The notes beneath the pieces were generated by a model. The model had not been told where the DNA came from and did no database searches. It saw only the letters and a program-made list of their open reading frames with translations. Made by a program: the position numbers and the translations under genes. Positions 26,828-37,174 of a stretch of DNA of 64,000 nucleotides are shown one piece after another. Source of the DNA: an uncultured Microbacteriaceae bacterium (GTDB lineage: Bacteria > Actinomycetota > Actinomycetes > Actinomycetales > Microbacteriaceae). The stretch covers positions 1 to 64,000 of the forward strand of contig CAIOLM010000030.1 in assembly GCA_903859205.1 (NCBI GenBank). Reading direction: 5' to 3'. The stretch's first letter is position 1; each line of letters begins with the position of its first letter.

Positions 26828-27336
26828 CTGAGCTTGCTGGCTTCTTCGTCGGCTGAATCGTCGCCGTTTTGCTCGGCTTCTTCGTCGGCTGAATCGTCTT
26901 CGTCGTCGCCAATTTCGCGAGGCTTGACGTACGGGTCGGCTTCGCCTGCGTACTCGGCCTTCTTGGCGAGCGCCTCAACCTCGGCGTCGGCAGCGTGTGC
27001 CTTGGCCAGCAGGTCATCAATCGACTTGGCCGACTCTGGAAGTGCATCCAGCATGAATTCAATGACCGGGGTCAGTCGTATCGTCAGGTTGCGACCGACC
27101 TCGCCACGGATACGCCCGGTGTTGTCTTTCAGGGCAGCCGAGGTCTCTTCGCGCTCTTCGTCAGAGCCGTAGACCGTGTAGAAGATGGTCGCGTGCTGCA
27201 GGTCACCCGTCATGCGCACGTCAGTGATCGTGACGAAGCCCAAGCGGGAGTCTTTGACGACTCCGCGCTCGAGGGCCTCGGCCACGATTACTTTGATGCG
27301 CTCCGCAAGCTTGCGGGCACGGGCGTGATCAACCAT
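26824..27336 (-). CDS. rbfA: 30S ribosome-binding factor RbfA
   Basis: RbfA binds immature 30S subunits and helps process the 16S 5' end. The N-terminal 115 residues match the KH-like RbfA domain (RKLAERIKVIVAEALERG, LGFVTITDVRMTGDLQHA). The remaining part is a long acidic tail containing two near copies of a 12-residue Asp/Ser/Ala/Glu unit. At 170 residues it is longer than the usual 120-135. Its ATG overlaps the infB stop (TAATG). Confidence 0.94.
   Translation of the reverse strand: MVDHARARKLAERIKVIVAEALERGVVKDSRLGFVTITDVRMTGDLQHATIFYTVYGSDEEREETSAALKDNTGRIRGEVGRNLTIRLTPVIEFMLDALPESAKSIDDLLAKAHAADAEVEALAKKAEYAGEADPYVKPREIGDDEDDSADEEAEQNGDDSADEEASKLS
26839..26898 (-). repeat. In-frame 36-bp period repeat in the rbfA acidic tail
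   Basis: A 24-bp sequence is present exactly twice, at 26839-26862 and 26875-26898, offset by 36 bp (12 codons). On the coding strand it encodes the DDSADEEA units. The exact nucleotide identity suggests a recent internal duplication or slippage product in a disordered tail. Confidence 0.75.
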
Positions 27337-30041
27337 TAGACGCGCGGCTTCTCTTTAAGCTCGATCGTCTCGATCTCGTCACCGAGCTGGATGTCGTTGT
27401 ACTTGCCCAAACCAATACCGCACTCGAAGTCAGTCTTGACCTCGGTGACGTCATCTTTGAAGCGACGCAGCGACTCGATGGCCAAGCCATCGGCGATAAC
27501 GATGCCCTCGCGAATAACGCGGGCCTTGGAGTTTCGCGTGATGGTTCCGCTGCGAACAATACATCCGGCAATGTTGCCGAGCTTGCTCGAACGGAAGATC
27601 TCGCGAATCTCGGCGACACCCGACTGAACTTCTTCAAACTCAGGTTTGAGCATGCCCTTAAGCGAGTTCTCGATGTCTTCGAGTGCGTTGTAGATGACCG
27701 AGTAGAAGCGGATGTCGACGCCCTCGCGAGCAGCGCGCTCGCGCGCCTTGGTGTCGGGTCGAACGTTGAATCCGATGATGACGGCGTTGTCGACCGTGGC
27801 CAGGTTGACGTCGGACTCGGTGACAGCACCCACACCGCGGTGGATGATGCGCAGCTGAACGGAGTCGTCGACCTCAATCTTGAGCAGCGACTCTTCGAGG
27901 GCCTCAACAGCACCCGAAACGTCTCCCTTGATGATGAGGTTGAGCGACTCAACCTTGCCGTCTTCGAGAGCCTTGGTGAAGTCTTCAAGGCTGATGCGCT
28001 TGCGGGCCTTGGCCAGCTGAGCGTTACGCTCGGCAGCTTCACGCTTCTCGGCGATCTGACGAGCTGTGCGATCTTCCTCGGTAACGATGAATGTGTCACC
28101 GGCACGAGGAACACTCGAGAGACCCTGAACCTGGACCGGACGCGACGGCGTTGCAGCCTCGACCGCGTTACCGTTCTCGTCGGCCATGGCGCGAACGCGC
28201 CCATAAGCGGTACCGGCAACAATGGCATCACCGACGCGCAGGGTTCCCGACTGAATGAGAACGGTAGCAACCGAACCGCGACCCTTGTCGAGTCGAGCTT
28301 CAATGGCGATACCACGGGCATCCTTGTTCGGGTTGGCGCGCAAGTCGAGACCAGCGTCTGCCGTGAGCAGCACAGCGTCAAGCAGCTCGGGAACACCCTT
28401 GCCGGTCAGTGCCGATACGTCGACAAACATGACGTCTCCGCCGTACTCTTCAGCGACCAGACCGAACTCGGTCAGCTGCTGACGAACCTTGGCCGGGTTG
28501 GCATCAGGCTTATCAGTCTTGTTGACAGCAACCACGATCGGCACATTTGCCGACTGGGCGTGGTTGAGAGCCTCAATGGTCTGGGGCATGATTCCGTCAT
28601 CGGCGGCGACCACGAGGATGGCGACGTCGGTGACCTGAGCACCACGAGCACGCATGGCCGTAAAGGCCTCGTGACCGGGGGTGTCGATGAAGGTAACCGG
28701 GCGGTCAATTCCCTCGTGCATGGTGTGCACCTGGTACGCACCGATGTGCTGGGTGATTCCACCAGCCTCGCCAGAGACAACGTTCGTCTGGCGAATGGCA
28801 TCGAGGAGTCGAGTCTTACCGTGGTCAACGTGACCCATGACGGTGACAACCGGAGGACGTACCTCGAGGTCGTCTTCGGATTCGTCTTCAAGCTCCTGAT
28901 CGAGGTCGATCGAGAAGCCTTCGAGAAGTTCTTTGTCTTCGTCTTCGGGGCTGACGACCTGGATCTTGTAACCGAGCTCTTCACCCAAAATCTCGAAGGT
29001 GGCCTCGTCCAGGCTCTCGGTTGCCGTTGCCATCTCACCGAGGTGGAACAGAACGGTCACCAAGTTTGCGGGGCTCGCGCCAATCTTCTCGGCGAAGTCG
29101 GCCAGCGACGCACCACGTCGCAGACGGATGAACGTGCTTCCGTCACCCTTGGGTACCGAAACACCACCAAGCGAGGGTGCCTCGCGAAGCTCGAATTCAG
29201 CCCTCTTTGCGGCCTTCGACTTGCGCGACTTACTCTTTCCGCCGCCCTTACCGAAGGCACCAGCGGTTCCTCCGCCGGGACCGCGACCGCGACCGCCAGC
29301 TGCCGGACGGTTCGGGCCAAAGCCCGGGCGTCCTGCGCCAGCTCCTGCGCCACCGGGACCACCAGCACCGCCGGGACCACCAGCACCGCCGCCGAAACCG
29401 GGACGACCGCCGCCTGCCGGGCGACCTGCTCCGCCTGGGCGACCTGTTGCGCCAGCGCCGGGTCCACCGGTGCCGGGGCGAGGAATGCTGCCAGGGCTCG
29501 GGCGCGTGCCCATGCCCTGTGAGGATGCGAACGGGTTGTTACCCGGACGCGGAATGTTTGCGGGGCGAGCGCCCATGCCCTGTGAGGGAGCAAACGGGTT
29601 GTTGCCGGGGCGAGGGCCGCCGGCACGAGGAGCAGCAGCCGGAGCATCCGGTGCGGCATCGACGGCCGGAGCAGCTGGGGCAGCCGTGGCGGCAGGAGCG
29701 TCACCAGAGTCGGCAACGGGCGCCTTGGGGGCAGCTGGGGCAGGGGTCGATGCAGCCGGAGCCGCGGGAGCGTCAGCAGTAGGAGGCGTCGATGCGGGGG
29801 CAACCTCAGCAGCCGGCGCAGCCTTGGGGGCCGCGGCGGGCTTCTCTGCGGGTGCGCCAGCAGGAACCTTGGTCAGCCCCTCGGCCTCAAGCGCGGTACG
29901 CAGCTTGCGGGCAACGGGGGGTTCAATTGTCGAGGACGGTCCCTTGACGAATTCGCCCAAATCTTTGAGCTTGGCGAGGGCGACTTTGCTGTCGATGCCG
30001 TATTCAGCGGCAACCTCATGTACGCGTGGTTTCGCAGCCAC
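27336..30041 (-). CDS. infB: Translation initiation factor IF-2
   Basis: IF-2 is the GTPase that brings initiator fMet-tRNA to the ribosome. The 901-residue protein has an N-terminal IF2N domain ([20 protein letters not shown]), a long Ala/Pro- and Gly-rich disordered region at about residues 66-275, a second IF2N-like domain, the G domain with GHVDHGKT at 403-410 followed by DTPGHEAF and NKTDKPDA, and C-terminal beta-barrel domains. Gly/Pro-rich linkers of this kind are usual in actinobacterial IF-2. It is coupled to rbfA downstream and preceded by ylxR and nusA. Confidence 0.97.
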   Translation of the reverse strand: MAAKPRVHEVAAEYGIDSKVALAKLKDLGEFVKGPSSTIEPPVARKLRTALEAEGLTKVPAGAPAEKPAAAPKAAPAAEVAPASTPPTADAPAAPAASTPAPAAPKAPVADSGDAPAATAAPAAPAVDAAPDAPAAAPRAGGPRPGNNPFAPSQGMGARPANIPRPGNNPFASSQGMGTRPSPGSIPRPGTGGPGAGATGRPGGAGRPAGGGRPGFGGGAGGPGGAGGPGGAGAGAGRPGFGPNRPAAGGRGRGPGGGTAGAFGKGGGKSKSRKSKAAKRAEFELREAPSLGGVSVPKGDGSTFIRLRRGASLADFAEKIGASPANLVTVLFHLGEMATATESLDEATFEILGEELGYKIQVVSPEDEDKELLEGFSIDLDQELEDESEDDLEVRPPVVTVMGHVDHGKTRLLDAIRQTNVVSGEAGGITQHIGAYQVHTMHEGIDRPVTFIDTPGHEAFTAMRARGAQVTDVAILVVAADDGIMPQTIEALNHAQSANVPIVVAVNKTDKPDANPAKVRQQLTEFGLVAEEYGGDVMFVDVSALTGKGVPELLDAVLLTADAGLDLRANPNKDARGIAIEARLDKGRGSVATVLIQSGTLRVGDAIVAGTAYGRVRAMADENGNAVEAATPSRPVQVQGLSSVPRAGDTFIVTEEDRTARQIAEKREAAERNAQLAKARKRISLEDFTKALEDGKVESLNLIIKGDVSGAVEALEESLLKIEVDDSVQLRIIHRGVGAVTESDVNLATVDNAVIIGFNVRPDTKARERAAREGVDIRFYSVIYNALEDIENSLKGMLKPEFEEVQSGVAEIREIFRSSKLGNIAGCIVRSGTITRNSKARVIREGIVIADGLAIESLRRFKDDVTEVKTDFECGIGLGKYNDIQLGDEIETIELKEKPRV
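29509..29610 (-). repeat. 63-bp period repeat in the IF-2 linker
   Basis: Two near-identical units beginning at 29509 and 29572 encode RPGNNPFA(P/S)SQGMG(A/T)RP in the Gly/Pro-rich linker of IF-2. They differ by a few substitutions, so this is an older duplication inside a low-complexity segment. Confidence 0.6.
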
Positions 30042-30176
30042 AATTCTCCTGTCTTAAGGTCTGAACCTGTAAGACAGGGTCAGACACTAAATGCGGACGG
30101 TACTCATTTCGAGCCGCTCATTAGTTGTCCATTAGCCGTTCAGCCTTTGATCGTGGGGTGCGTAATTCCGGCGGAA

Positions 30177-30419
30177 TTACCTGTCAAGAAAGCGGGTGAG
30201 AACACTGGTGTCGGTAACCGGAGCTCGAAGCGCACGACCGAAAGCCTTGCGAGTCAGAGCCACTTGGACACACTGTGCCGTGGGGTGAACCCACGAACCA
30301 CGCCCGCCAGCAGTTGCTGACGAATCAACCTCGAGAACCGAATCCCGCACGATAACTCTCACGAGTGAGGAGTTTTCAGAGCGTTCCCGGCAACCGATGC
30401 AGGTTCTTGTGGGTTCCAT
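30177..30419 (-). CDS. ylxR: YlxR family RNA/nucleoprotein-associated protein (DUF448)
   Basis: The 80-residue basic protein has the YlxR hallmarks: MEPTRTCIGCR at the N-terminus, a central GGRGSWVHP motif and a C-terminal KAFGRALR. YlxR proteins lie between nusA and infB and have been linked to RNase P and to transcriptional regulation in other bacteria. It follows nusA by nine bases. The 135-bp gap to infB downstream holds no other gene. Confidence 0.93.
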   Translation of the reverse strand: MEPTRTCIGCRERSENSSLVRVIVRDSVLEVDSSATAGGRGSWVHPTAQCVQVALTRKAFGRALRAPVTDTSVLTRFLDR

Positions 30420-30428
30420 TCTACCGGA

Positions 30429-31478
30429 TTACTCCGTGGGCATCGCGCTGTCTGGCTGGATGTCGATCTTGGCACCCGTGAGACGAGCTGCCAGACGAGC
30501 ATTCTGGCCGCCGTTGCCGATAGCCAGCGAGAGCTGGAAGTCGGGAACGAAGGCGCGAACGGCCTTGAACGTGGGGTCAACCATGTCGACGCGAGTCACC
30601 TTTGCCGGCGAGAGGGCGTTCGAGACAAACTGCTGCAGGTCATCCGAATAGTCGACGATGTCAATCTTCTCGTCGTAGAGTTCCTCGGTTACGGCACGAA
30701 CGCGACGGCCGAGCTCACCAATACAGGCGCCCTTTGCGTTGATCGCGGGGTCGTTCGCCTTGACGGCAATCTTGGTGCGGTGCCCGGGCTCGCGCGAAAG
30801 TGAAACAATCTCGACCAGGCCATTGGCGATCTCGGGAACTTCGAGCGCAAACAGCTTGCGAACGAGCTGCGGGTGAGTTCGCGAAACGGTGACCTGCGGC
30901 CCCTTGGTTCCCTTGGCAACCTTGACCACCAAGAAGCGCATGCGCGTTCCGTGGGTGTACTCCTCGGTCGGGACCTGCTCCTCGGGGGTGAGCATGGCTT
31001 CGACCGTACCGAGATCAACCTGAACCATCTTGGGGTTCGTGCCCTGCTGAATCACTCCAGCAATGATGTCGCCCTCGCGCCCCTTGAACTCACCCAGTAC
31101 TGCGTCGTCTTGAATTTCGCGCATGCGCTGCGCAATGACCTGCTTTGCAGCGAAGGCGGCGATTCGACCGAAATCGTCGGGGGTCACATCTGATTCACCG
31201 ATGAGAGCGCCCTCATCGTCGTACTCGGGAGCGAACACGGTCACGATGCCGGTCTTACGGTCAAGGTGAGCGCGACCCTCGGGAAGCTCAACGGGCGGAC
31301 GCGGTGCGGGCTTGCCGTCGTCACCCTTGGGGCGCTCGACGCGTGGCGGAGGGTTCATCTGCAGTTCGTGCTTCTGGTAGGCCGTCAAAATGGCCTGCTC
31401 GAGAATCTCGCACAGCTCTTCGAATGGGATGCCCCGTTCGGTTTCCATCAACTTGAGAACTCTGAGATCGATGTCCAC
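30429..31478 (-). CDS. nusA: Transcription termination/antitermination factor NusA
   Basis: NusA binds RNA polymerase and nascent RNA to modulate pausing, termination and antitermination. The 349-residue protein has the N-terminal polymerase-binding domain (MDIDLRVLKLMETERGI), an S1 domain and two KH domains, without the acidic C-terminal repeats of E. coli NusA, as usual in actinobacteria. The start is GTG at 31478, preceded by GAGGAG (31485-31490) at six bases. The gene is first in the nusA-ylxR-infB-rbfA unit; the rimP gene that normally precedes nusA is not present here. Confidence 0.96.
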   Translation of the reverse strand: MDIDLRVLKLMETERGIPFEELCEILEQAILTAYQKHELQMNPPPRVERPKGDDGKPAPRPPVELPEGRAHLDRKTGIVTVFAPEYDDEGALIGESDVTPDDFGRIAAFAAKQVIAQRMREIQDDAVLGEFKGREGDIIAGVIQQGTNPKMVQVDLGTVEAMLTPEEQVPTEEYTHGTRMRFLVVKVAKGTKGPQVTVSRTHPQLVRKLFALEVPEIANGLVEIVSLSREPGHRTKIAVKANDPAINAKGACIGELGRRVRAVTEELYDEKIDIVDYSDDLQQFVSNALSPAKVTRVDMVDPTFKAVRAFVPDFQLSLAIGNGGQNARLAARLTGAKIDIQPDSAMPTE

Positions 31479-31508
31479 GGTGGGCTCCTCTATTCATACC
31501 TGCGATCG

Positions 31509-31539
31509 TTCGGAAAAATCTTTCCGAATCACAAGATTA
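31509..31539 (-). promoter_or_regulatory. nusA promoter with palindrome at the predicted transcription start
   Basis: TAATCT at 31534-31539 is a plausible -10 for nusA. Immediately downstream is a perfect inverted repeat: arms TTCGGAAA (31509-31516) and TTTCCGAA (31521-31528) with a 4-base loop, placing the hairpin at the extreme 5' end of the nusA message or the palindrome across +1. A small GCCCA/TGGGC hairpin (31540-31553) just upstream may be a weak end signal for proS. Confidence 0.45.
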
Positions 31540-31584
31540 GCCCAGTGTTGGGCGCGGGGGAATTCGAGGCGAAGTTTGCTGGCA

Positions 31585-33336
31585 CTAGCGCGAAAGCGCT
31601 GCGACCACGTCGGCCAATGGAATGCTCGTGCGCTCGTTGCTGCGGCGGTCCCACAGCTCAACGACGCCGTCAGCCAAGCCCTTGCCCACAATGACAATCT
31701 TGGGCACACCAACGAGCTCAGCGTCACCGAACTTGACGCCCGGCGAAACCTTGACTCGGTCGTCGTAGAGCACATCAAAGCGAGCCTTCTCGAGCTCTGC
31801 AACAATGCCCTCTGCGGCCGTGTAGACCTCGTCGTCTTTGCCTGTGGCAATGACGTGCACATCGAACGGCGAAACTGCCTCGGGCCAGATCAGGCCCTTC
31901 TCATCGTTGTTATTCTCAGCAATCACGGCGAGGATGCGCGTCACACCGATTCCGTAAGAACCCATGGTGACCGTGACGAGCTTTCCGTTCTCGTCGAGAA
32001 CCTTGAGCCCGAGAGCTTCGGCGTACTTGCGACCGAGCTGGAAGACGTGTCCGATTTCCATTCCGCGCGCGATTTCGACCGGACCGGAACCGTCGGGAGC
32101 GGGATCGCCGGGGCGAACATCCGACATCTCAATGACGCCATCGGCTAAGAAGTCACGACCGGCAACGACGTTCACTGCGTGCTTGCCATCGACGTTTGCG
32201 CCGGTGACCCAGCTCGAACCATCGACCACGCGAGGGTCGACGAAGTAGCGAATCTTGGCCGAACCCTTTTCGCCGAGCACCTGACCGGCAGCAGACCAGG
32301 GGCCGATGTAGCCCTTGATGAGTGACTTGTTCTTGGCGAAGTCGGCCTCGGTCGCCGGCTCAACCTCGGCCGGTGAGAAGGCGACCTCGACGCGAGCGAG
32401 TTCTACCTCGCGGTCGCCAGGCAATCCCAGCGCAATGATTTCGCGAGTGCCGTCGAGGTGTGTCAGCGCAAGAATGACGTTCTTTAGGGTGTCGGCAGCC
32501 GTGTATTTCGAGCCTCCGGCATTGAGAGTCTCGACCAGTGTGTCAATCGTGGCGCTGTTCGGGGTGTCAACGATTTCTGCCGCAGGCTGCCCGGCAATGT
32601 CGATCGGCGCCGGGCGCACGGTTTCGAAGGCCTCGATGTTTGCGGCGTATCCGCCAGCCGTTCGAACGAAAGAGTCTTCGCCGACCTCGGTGGGGTGCAA
32701 GAACTCTTCGGAGCGCGAGCCACCCATGGCACCGGCATCGGCTTTGACAATCACGTACTCGAGTCCGAGGCGGCTGAAGATGCGCTCGTACGCGTCGCGC
32801 TGCGCCTGGTAGCTGGCGACCAGACCCTCGTCGGTGTAGTCGAACGAGTAGGCATCTTTCATGCTGAACTCGCGGCCGCGCAGAAGACCTGCGCGCGGCC
32901 GAGCCTCGTCGCGGTACTTGTCTTGGATCTGATACAGCGTGACGGGCAAGTCTTTGTAGGAGCCGTAGAGATCTTTCACCAGAAGCGTGAAGGCCTCTTC
33001 GTGGGTGGGTGCCAACAGATAGTCGGCGTCTTTGCGGTCTTTCACACGAAAGATGCCGTCGCCGTACTCTTCCCATCGACCGGTGACCTCGTAGGGCTCC
33101 TTGGGTAGCAGAGCCGGGAAGTGAACCTCTTGCGCGCCGGCAGCGGTCATCTCTTCGCGAACAATCTGCTCAACCTTGCGACGAACACGAAGGCCCAGCG
33201 GCAACCACGCAAAGATTCCCGGGGCCTGGCGACGGATGTACCCGGCGCGAAGCAGCAGGCGGTGGCTCGTTACCTCAGCGTCGCTAGGGTCTTCACGGAG
33301 CGTTCGCAGAAAGAGTTCAGAAAGTCGTGTTGGCAC
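31585..33336 (-). CDS. proS: Prolyl-tRNA synthetase (bacterial type)
   Basis: ProRS charges tRNA-Pro. The 583-residue class II synthetase starts with [20 protein letters not shown] and has motif 1 and 2 regions ([40 protein letters not shown]), an inserted editing domain at about residues 230-400 and a C-terminal anticodon-binding domain. The GTG at 33336 is chosen because homology begins there and TAACAT lies seven bases before it. It sits directly upstream of nusA. Confidence 0.95.
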   Translation of the reverse strand: MPTRLSELFLRTLREDPSDAEVTSHRLLLRAGYIRRQAPGIFAWLPLGLRVRRKVEQIVREEMTAAGAQEVHFPALLPKEPYEVTGRWEEYGDGIFRVKDRKDADYLLAPTHEEAFTLLVKDLYGSYKDLPVTLYQIQDKYRDEARPRAGLLRGREFSMKDAYSFDYTDEGLVASYQAQRDAYERIFSRLGLEYVIVKADAGAMGGSRSEEFLHPTEVGEDSFVRTAGGYAANIEAFETVRPAPIDIAGQPAAEIVDTPNSATIDTLVETLNAGGSKYTAADTLKNVILALTHLDGTREIIALGLPGDREVELARVEVAFSPAEVEPATEADFAKNKSLIKGYIGPWSAAGQVLGEKGSAKIRYFVDPRVVDGSSWVTGANVDGKHAVNVVAGRDFLADGVIEMSDVRPGDPAPDGSGPVEIARGMEIGHVFQLGRKYAEALGLKVLDENGKLVTVTMGSYGIGVTRILAVIAENNNDEKGLIWPEAVSPFDVHVIATGKDDEVYTAAEGIVAELEKARFDVLYDDRVKVSPGVKFGDAELVGVPKIVIVGKGLADGVVELWDRRSNERTSIPLADVVAALSR

Positions 33337-33343
33337 GGGTTCA

Positions 33344-33349
33344 ATGTTA
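33344..33349 (-). promoter_or_regulatory. Leaderless-type -10 hexamer of proS, built on the MFS-gene stop codon
   Basis: TAACAT is followed by seven bases and the proS GTG. Its TAA is the stop codon of the preceding transporter gene (33347-33349). Confidence 0.4.
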
Positions 33350-34615
33350 GGCGGTCGGGGCGACTCGAGTGCGCGAGCGCACCAGAAGCACCACACCCAT
33401 CACCACAACGGTGGACGCGATGGTGACCGAATTCAACGGGCCGAAGCCGATTAGCGCGAGGGTGAGACCAGCCAGCGCACCCGAGGCGGCTCCGGTCAGG
33501 CTCATGACAGTGTCGGAAAGACCCTGCACGGTGGTGCGGTCCTCGGCAGCGACGCTCTCGGTCAGCAGTGCTGAACCGGCGACCGTGGATGCAGACCAGC
33601 CCAGTCCCAGCAGGATCATGGCCGTCACTACGGCGGTCATGTTTTCTGGGGCAATGGTGTTTGCGACAAGCGCCCCGACGAGCATCAACTGGCCAAGCAC
33701 TATGACGGCGACTCGACCGAAGCGGTCAGACAGCCAGCCAAATATCGGCGAGAGGCCATACATTCCTGCGGTGTGCAGGCTGACGGTCAGACCGATGAGC
33801 GGCAGTGCCACCTCCATCATCGAGAGGTGCACCGGGGTCATCGACATGATGCCGACCATCACGCCGTGACTAAGCGCCATGGCAACAACCGCCGCCGCCG
33901 CGAGCGGGGTGACTCGCAGAATGCCGAACGCCGCGCGCAGGCTGCGTTTGTTCGTAGCGACCTCGGTGCCGTCGGCAACACGCTGCGCGCGGGCCTCGAG
34001 CAGCGGGTCGGGTCGCAATCCGATTGTGTAGAAGACAACGCCGACGGCGTAGAAGAACGCACCGATAACGAACGCACCGGCCAGGGGAGGCAGCCCGAGC
34101 GTTTCACCAAGAGCGTCCCCCGGGGCCACCAGGTTGGGGCCAATGACGACACCGATTGTTGTGGCCCAGACCACCATCGAGAGGTCACGGGCGCGCGTGC
34201 TCGGCTCGGCTAAGTCGGTTGCAGCAAACCGAGTTTGCAGGTTGGCCGCATTGCCGGCACCAACCAGGGCGATGCCCACAATGAAGAGCGGGAAGCTTTG
34301 CGCCACATCGGCGAAAACAACGATGGTCGCACCCACGGCAGCGACGCCCAAACCGAGTGAGAGCGCCATACGACGACCCCACCGGTTTGCGTATCGAGCC
34401 AGGGGAAAAGCAAGGATGGCCGTGCCGAGCGTCGCGAATGTTGCCGACAAGCCTCCGAGCGCGGGCGTGCCACTGATGTGGGCCGCCATCAGCGAGCCAA
34501 TCGAGAACGAAGCGCCGGTGCCGAGCGCGCCGACAACCTGGCCAATGGCCAGGATCGTAAGGATTTTTCGCTGCAATCCGCGACGCGGACTGTTGGGAGT
34601 AGCCATCAGACTCAC
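33347..34615 (-). CDS. MFS transporter, substrate unknown
   Basis: The 422-residue protein has about twelve hydrophobic segments and MFS-like features, including [16 protein letters not shown] after the second helix and the related [13 protein letters not shown] in the second half. It resembles drug/metabolite efflux-type permeases. The start may be GTG at 34615 or ATG at 34606. It begins only a few bases after the ispG stop and has no obvious partner gene, so the substrate is not predictable. Confidence 0.85.
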   Translation of the reverse strand: MSLMATPNSPRRGLQRKILTILAIGQVVGALGTGASFSIGSLMAAHISGTPALGGLSATFATLGTAILAFPLARYANRWGRRMALSLGLGVAAVGATIVVFADVAQSFPLFIVGIALVGAGNAANLQTRFAATDLAEPSTRARDLSMVVWATTIGVVIGPNLVAPGDALGETLGLPPLAGAFVIGAFFYAVGVVFYTIGLRPDPLLEARAQRVADGTEVATNKRSLRAAFGILRVTPLAAAAVVAMALSHGVMVGIMSMTPVHLSMMEVALPLIGLTVSLHTAGMYGLSPIFGWLSDRFGRVAVIVLGQLMLVGALVANTIAPENMTAVVTAMILLGLGWSASTVAGSALLTESVAAEDRTTVQGLSDTVMSLTGAASGALAGLTLALIGFGPLNSVTIASTVVVMGVVLLVRSRTRVAPTA

Positions 34616-34618
34616 GCG

Positions 34619-35767
34619 CTACGGCGTGATGACCTCGACCGAGCCACTTTCGGCGTTCGGCATGGCATCTGCCAGGCGCTGTGCCTCTTCGATGAGCGTC
34701 GCAACGATTTCGCTCTCGGGCACGGTCTTGATGACCTCACCCTTGACGAAAATCTGACCCTTGCCGTTTCCAGAGGCCACACCGAGGTCTGCCTCACGGG
34801 CCTCACCCGGGCCGTTCACGACACAGCCCATCACGGCCACGCGCAACGGAACAGTCACGTGCCTGAGCCCCTCGGTCACATCGTTCGCGAGTGTGTAGAC
34901 GTCAACCTGAGCGCGGCCGCAGCTTGGGCACGAGACGATTTCAAGCTTGCGCTCGCGCAGGTTAAGTGACTGCAGAATCTGTAGGCCGACCTTGACCTCT
35001 TCGGCGGGAGGCGCCGAGAGCGAAACGCGAATGGTGTCGCCGATACCTTCACCGAGCAGAATTCCGAACGCCGTTGCCGACTTGATCGTGCCTTGGAACG
35101 AGGGGCCCGCCTCGGTTACTCCGAGGTGCAATGGCCAGTCGCCGCGCTCAGCAAGCAGGCGATATGCCTTGACCATAACCACGGGGTCATTGTGCTTGAC
35201 CGAAATCTTGAAGTCGTGGAAGTCGTGCTCTTCGAACAGACTGGCCTCCCACACGGCGCTCTCAACGAGCGCCTCGGGGGTTGCCTTGCCGTACTTTTCG
35301 AGCAAGCGGGGGTCGAGTGAACCGGCGTTAACACCTATGCGGATGCTGACATCTGCTGCCTTGGCGCGCTTGGCGATCTCGGCGACCTGGTCGTCAAACT
35401 TGCGAATGTTGCCCGGGTTTACGCGAACGGCGGCACAGCCGGCGTCGATTGCCGTGTAAACGTAATTGGGCTGGAAGTGGATGTCGGCGATAACCGGAAT
35501 CTGGCTCTTCTTGGCAATGATGTGCAGAACATCAGCATCGTCGCGGCTGGGAACGGCGACGCGCACGATGTCACAGCCGCTGGCGGTGAGCTCGGCGATC
35601 TGCTGCAGAGTGGAGTTGATGTCGGTCGTGGGAGTGGTCGTCATGGACTGCACACTCACCTGAGCATTGCCGCCAACGAGCACCTTGCCCACTTTGATCT
35701 GACGCGAGACGCGACGAGGGGCGAGAGTCTCAGGGACTTTGGGCATTCCAAGATTTACTGCGGACAC
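34619..35767 (-). CDS. ispG: 4-hydroxy-3-methylbut-2-enyl-diphosphate synthase (MEP pathway)
   Basis: IspG converts MEcPP to HMBPP with a [4Fe-4S] cluster. The 382-residue protein contains the TIM-barrel part ([27 protein letters not shown]) and the cluster ligands Cys280 and Cys283 (CPSCGR) and Cys315 ([10 protein letters not shown]), with the following Glu as fourth ligand by family. The start is GTG at 35767 behind a leaderless-type TAGGCT. It follows dxr and the M50 protease, a well-known actinobacterial order. Confidence 0.97.
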   Translation of the reverse strand: MSAVNLGMPKVPETLAPRRVSRQIKVGKVLVGGNAQVSVQSMTTTPTTDINSTLQQIAELTASGCDIVRVAVPSRDDADVLHIIAKKSQIPVIADIHFQPNYVYTAIDAGCAAVRVNPGNIRKFDDQVAEIAKRAKAADVSIRIGVNAGSLDPRLLEKYGKATPEALVESAVWEASLFEEHDFHDFKISVKHNDPVVMVKAYRLLAERGDWPLHLGVTEAGPSFQGTIKSATAFGILLGEGIGDTIRVSLSAPPAEEVKVGLQILQSLNLRERKLEIVSCPSCGRAQVDVYTLANDVTEGLRHVTVPLRVAVMGCVVNGPGEAREADLGVASGNGKGQIFVKGEVIKTVPESEIVATLIEEAQRLADAMPNAESGSVEVITP

Positions 35768-35773
35768 GCTCTC

Positions 35774-35779
35774 AGCCTA
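35774..35779 (-). promoter_or_regulatory. Leaderless-type -10 hexamer of ispG
   Basis: TAGGCT lies exactly six bases before the ispG GTG at 35767, in the 60-bp gap after the M50 protease gene. ispG may therefore be partly uncoupled from dxr. Confidence 0.5.
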
Positions 35780-35827
35780 GCGACCAGACGGGCGCGACCA
35801 CAGCGTGCGTGCAGACGGGCGCTCGAC

Positions 35828-37165
35828 CTAAAAAATCGAGACCGGCTTAACGATGTCCGCGTAGATGAGAAGTGCGCTCATCGCCATCAGGGCGACCATC
35901 ACGATAAAGGTCAACGGCATAAGCACCGAGGCGTCAAACGGGCCCGGATCGGCTTTTTTGCGCCACTTGGCCCACTGGCGTCGAGCACCCTCCCACAGCG
36001 CGCTCGCAATGTGTCCGCCATCGAGGGGCAACAACGGGATGAGGTTGAACACAAACAGAGCCACGTTCAGTGAGGCAAGAATTCCGATGAGTGAGGCGGC
36101 CTTGGCCGTGGGGTCAACAAGTTCGGTGCTCGCAATCTCACCGGCAACTCGTCCAACGCCGACAACGCTGATGGGGCCGTCGACCTGGCGCGGTGCGGAG
36201 CCAAATGCGGCCTGACCCACATCACCGATACGCGCCGGCAGGTTTGCCAAGAGGTTGACAGTACCGCCGATGGTCTGTCCCATCATGGGGAACACCTCGG
36301 TGATGGGCTGCGCCACGAGACCCGAAGTCGGGGCGAGACCCACAAAACCGGTCTCTTGAGTGACGAGCTTGCCATCGGCTCCGCGAACCGGCTGGCCGCT
36401 GGCGTCGGTGACGTAGCGTTGGGCCAGCGTTGGCGTAACCACGATGTCTTGGGTTTTTCCGCCGCGCTCAATTTCAAACGTGAGTGGCTTGCCCGCCGAG
36501 GAGCGGATGATTTCGGTGCCGCTGTTCCACGAGGTCACGGCCACGCCATCGATGGACAGAATCTTGTCGCCTGGCTTGAGCCCGGCTGCTGCACCCGGGG
36601 CAACTGGGTCATTGGCTGAGCACGTGGTTTGAGCTGAGCTGACGGGAATCACGCACTCAGAAACACTTGCGAGAGTCGTGGTCGCACCCGGCCTGCCAAA
36701 ACCGACAATCAGAATCGCAAAAAGAACGAAGGCGAGCACGAGATTCATGAACGGGCCGCCGAACATCACGATGATGCGCTTCCAGATGGGCAGACGATAG
36801 AAAGCCCGTGACTCATCGAAGGCCTCGAGCGATTCGGCGTTGGCTTCACGGGCATCCTGAACGATTTTGGAGAAGAGGCCGCGCAAACGACCGCGCTTGG
36901 CGCCAGCTTCGTCGGTGGGCGAGGTTCCCGGGTACATGCCCGCAATCGAGATGTAGCCGCCGAGGGGAATTGCCTTGATGCCATATTCGGTTTCACCGAA
37001 CTTCTTGCTGAAGATTTTGGGGCCGAATCCGATGAAGTATTTACCGACCGGCACCTTGAAAAGCTTGGCGGGCAACAGGTGCCCGAGCTCGTGCAAGCCG
37101 ATCGACAGCGCGAGGCCGATCAGAAAGAGAACGATGCCGAGAAGGTACAACCAAAAAGTGCTCAC
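35828..37165 (-). CDS. M50 site-2 protease (RseP/RasP-like) with PDZ domain
   Basis: The 445-residue polytopic zinc protease cleaves within membranes. The zinc motif HELGH is at residues 25-29 in the first helix, a PDZ domain lies around residues 190-270 (AAAGLKPGDKILSIDGVAV), and the third zinc ligand motif NLIPLLPLDGGH is in a C-terminal helix. Family members process anti-sigma factors and signal-peptide remnants (RseP, RasP, mycobacterial Rip1). It lies between dxr and ispG; whether it regulates envelope stress genes such as the HtrA protease here is inference. Confidence 0.93.
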   Translation of the reverse strand: MSTFWLYLLGIVLFLIGLALSIGLHELGHLLPAKLFKVPVGKYFIGFGPKIFSKKFGETEYGIKAIPLGGYISIAGMYPGTSPTDEAGAKRGRLRGLFSKIVQDAREANAESLEAFDESRAFYRLPIWKRIIVMFGGPFMNLVLAFVLFAILIVGFGRPGATTTLASVSECVIPVSSAQTTCSANDPVAPGAAAGLKPGDKILSIDGVAVTSWNSGTEIIRSSAGKPLTFEIERGGKTQDIVVTPTLAQRYVTDASGQPVRGADGKLVTQETGFVGLAPTSGLVAQPITEVFPMMGQTIGGTVNLLANLPARIGDVGQAAFGSAPRQVDGPISVVGVGRVAGEIASTELVDPTAKAASLIGILASLNVALFVFNLIPLLPLDGGHIASALWEGARRQWAKWRKKADPGPFDASVLMPLTFIVMVALMAMSALLIYADIVKPVSIF

Positions 37166-37174
37166 GAAAGCACC

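Noticed and set aside
29240-29850. Repetitive GC-rich segment that could be taken for a CRISPR-like or tandem array
   Set aside because: The repeats are in frame within IF-2, imperfect, and encode a Gly/Pro/Ala linker. No spacer structure exists.
27840-30057. Long plus-strand open frames antisense to infB (560 and 352 codons)
   Set aside because: They mirror the IF-2 coding frame and its Gly/Pro-rich linker. High GC with codon bias produces such open antisense frames, and the translations match no family.
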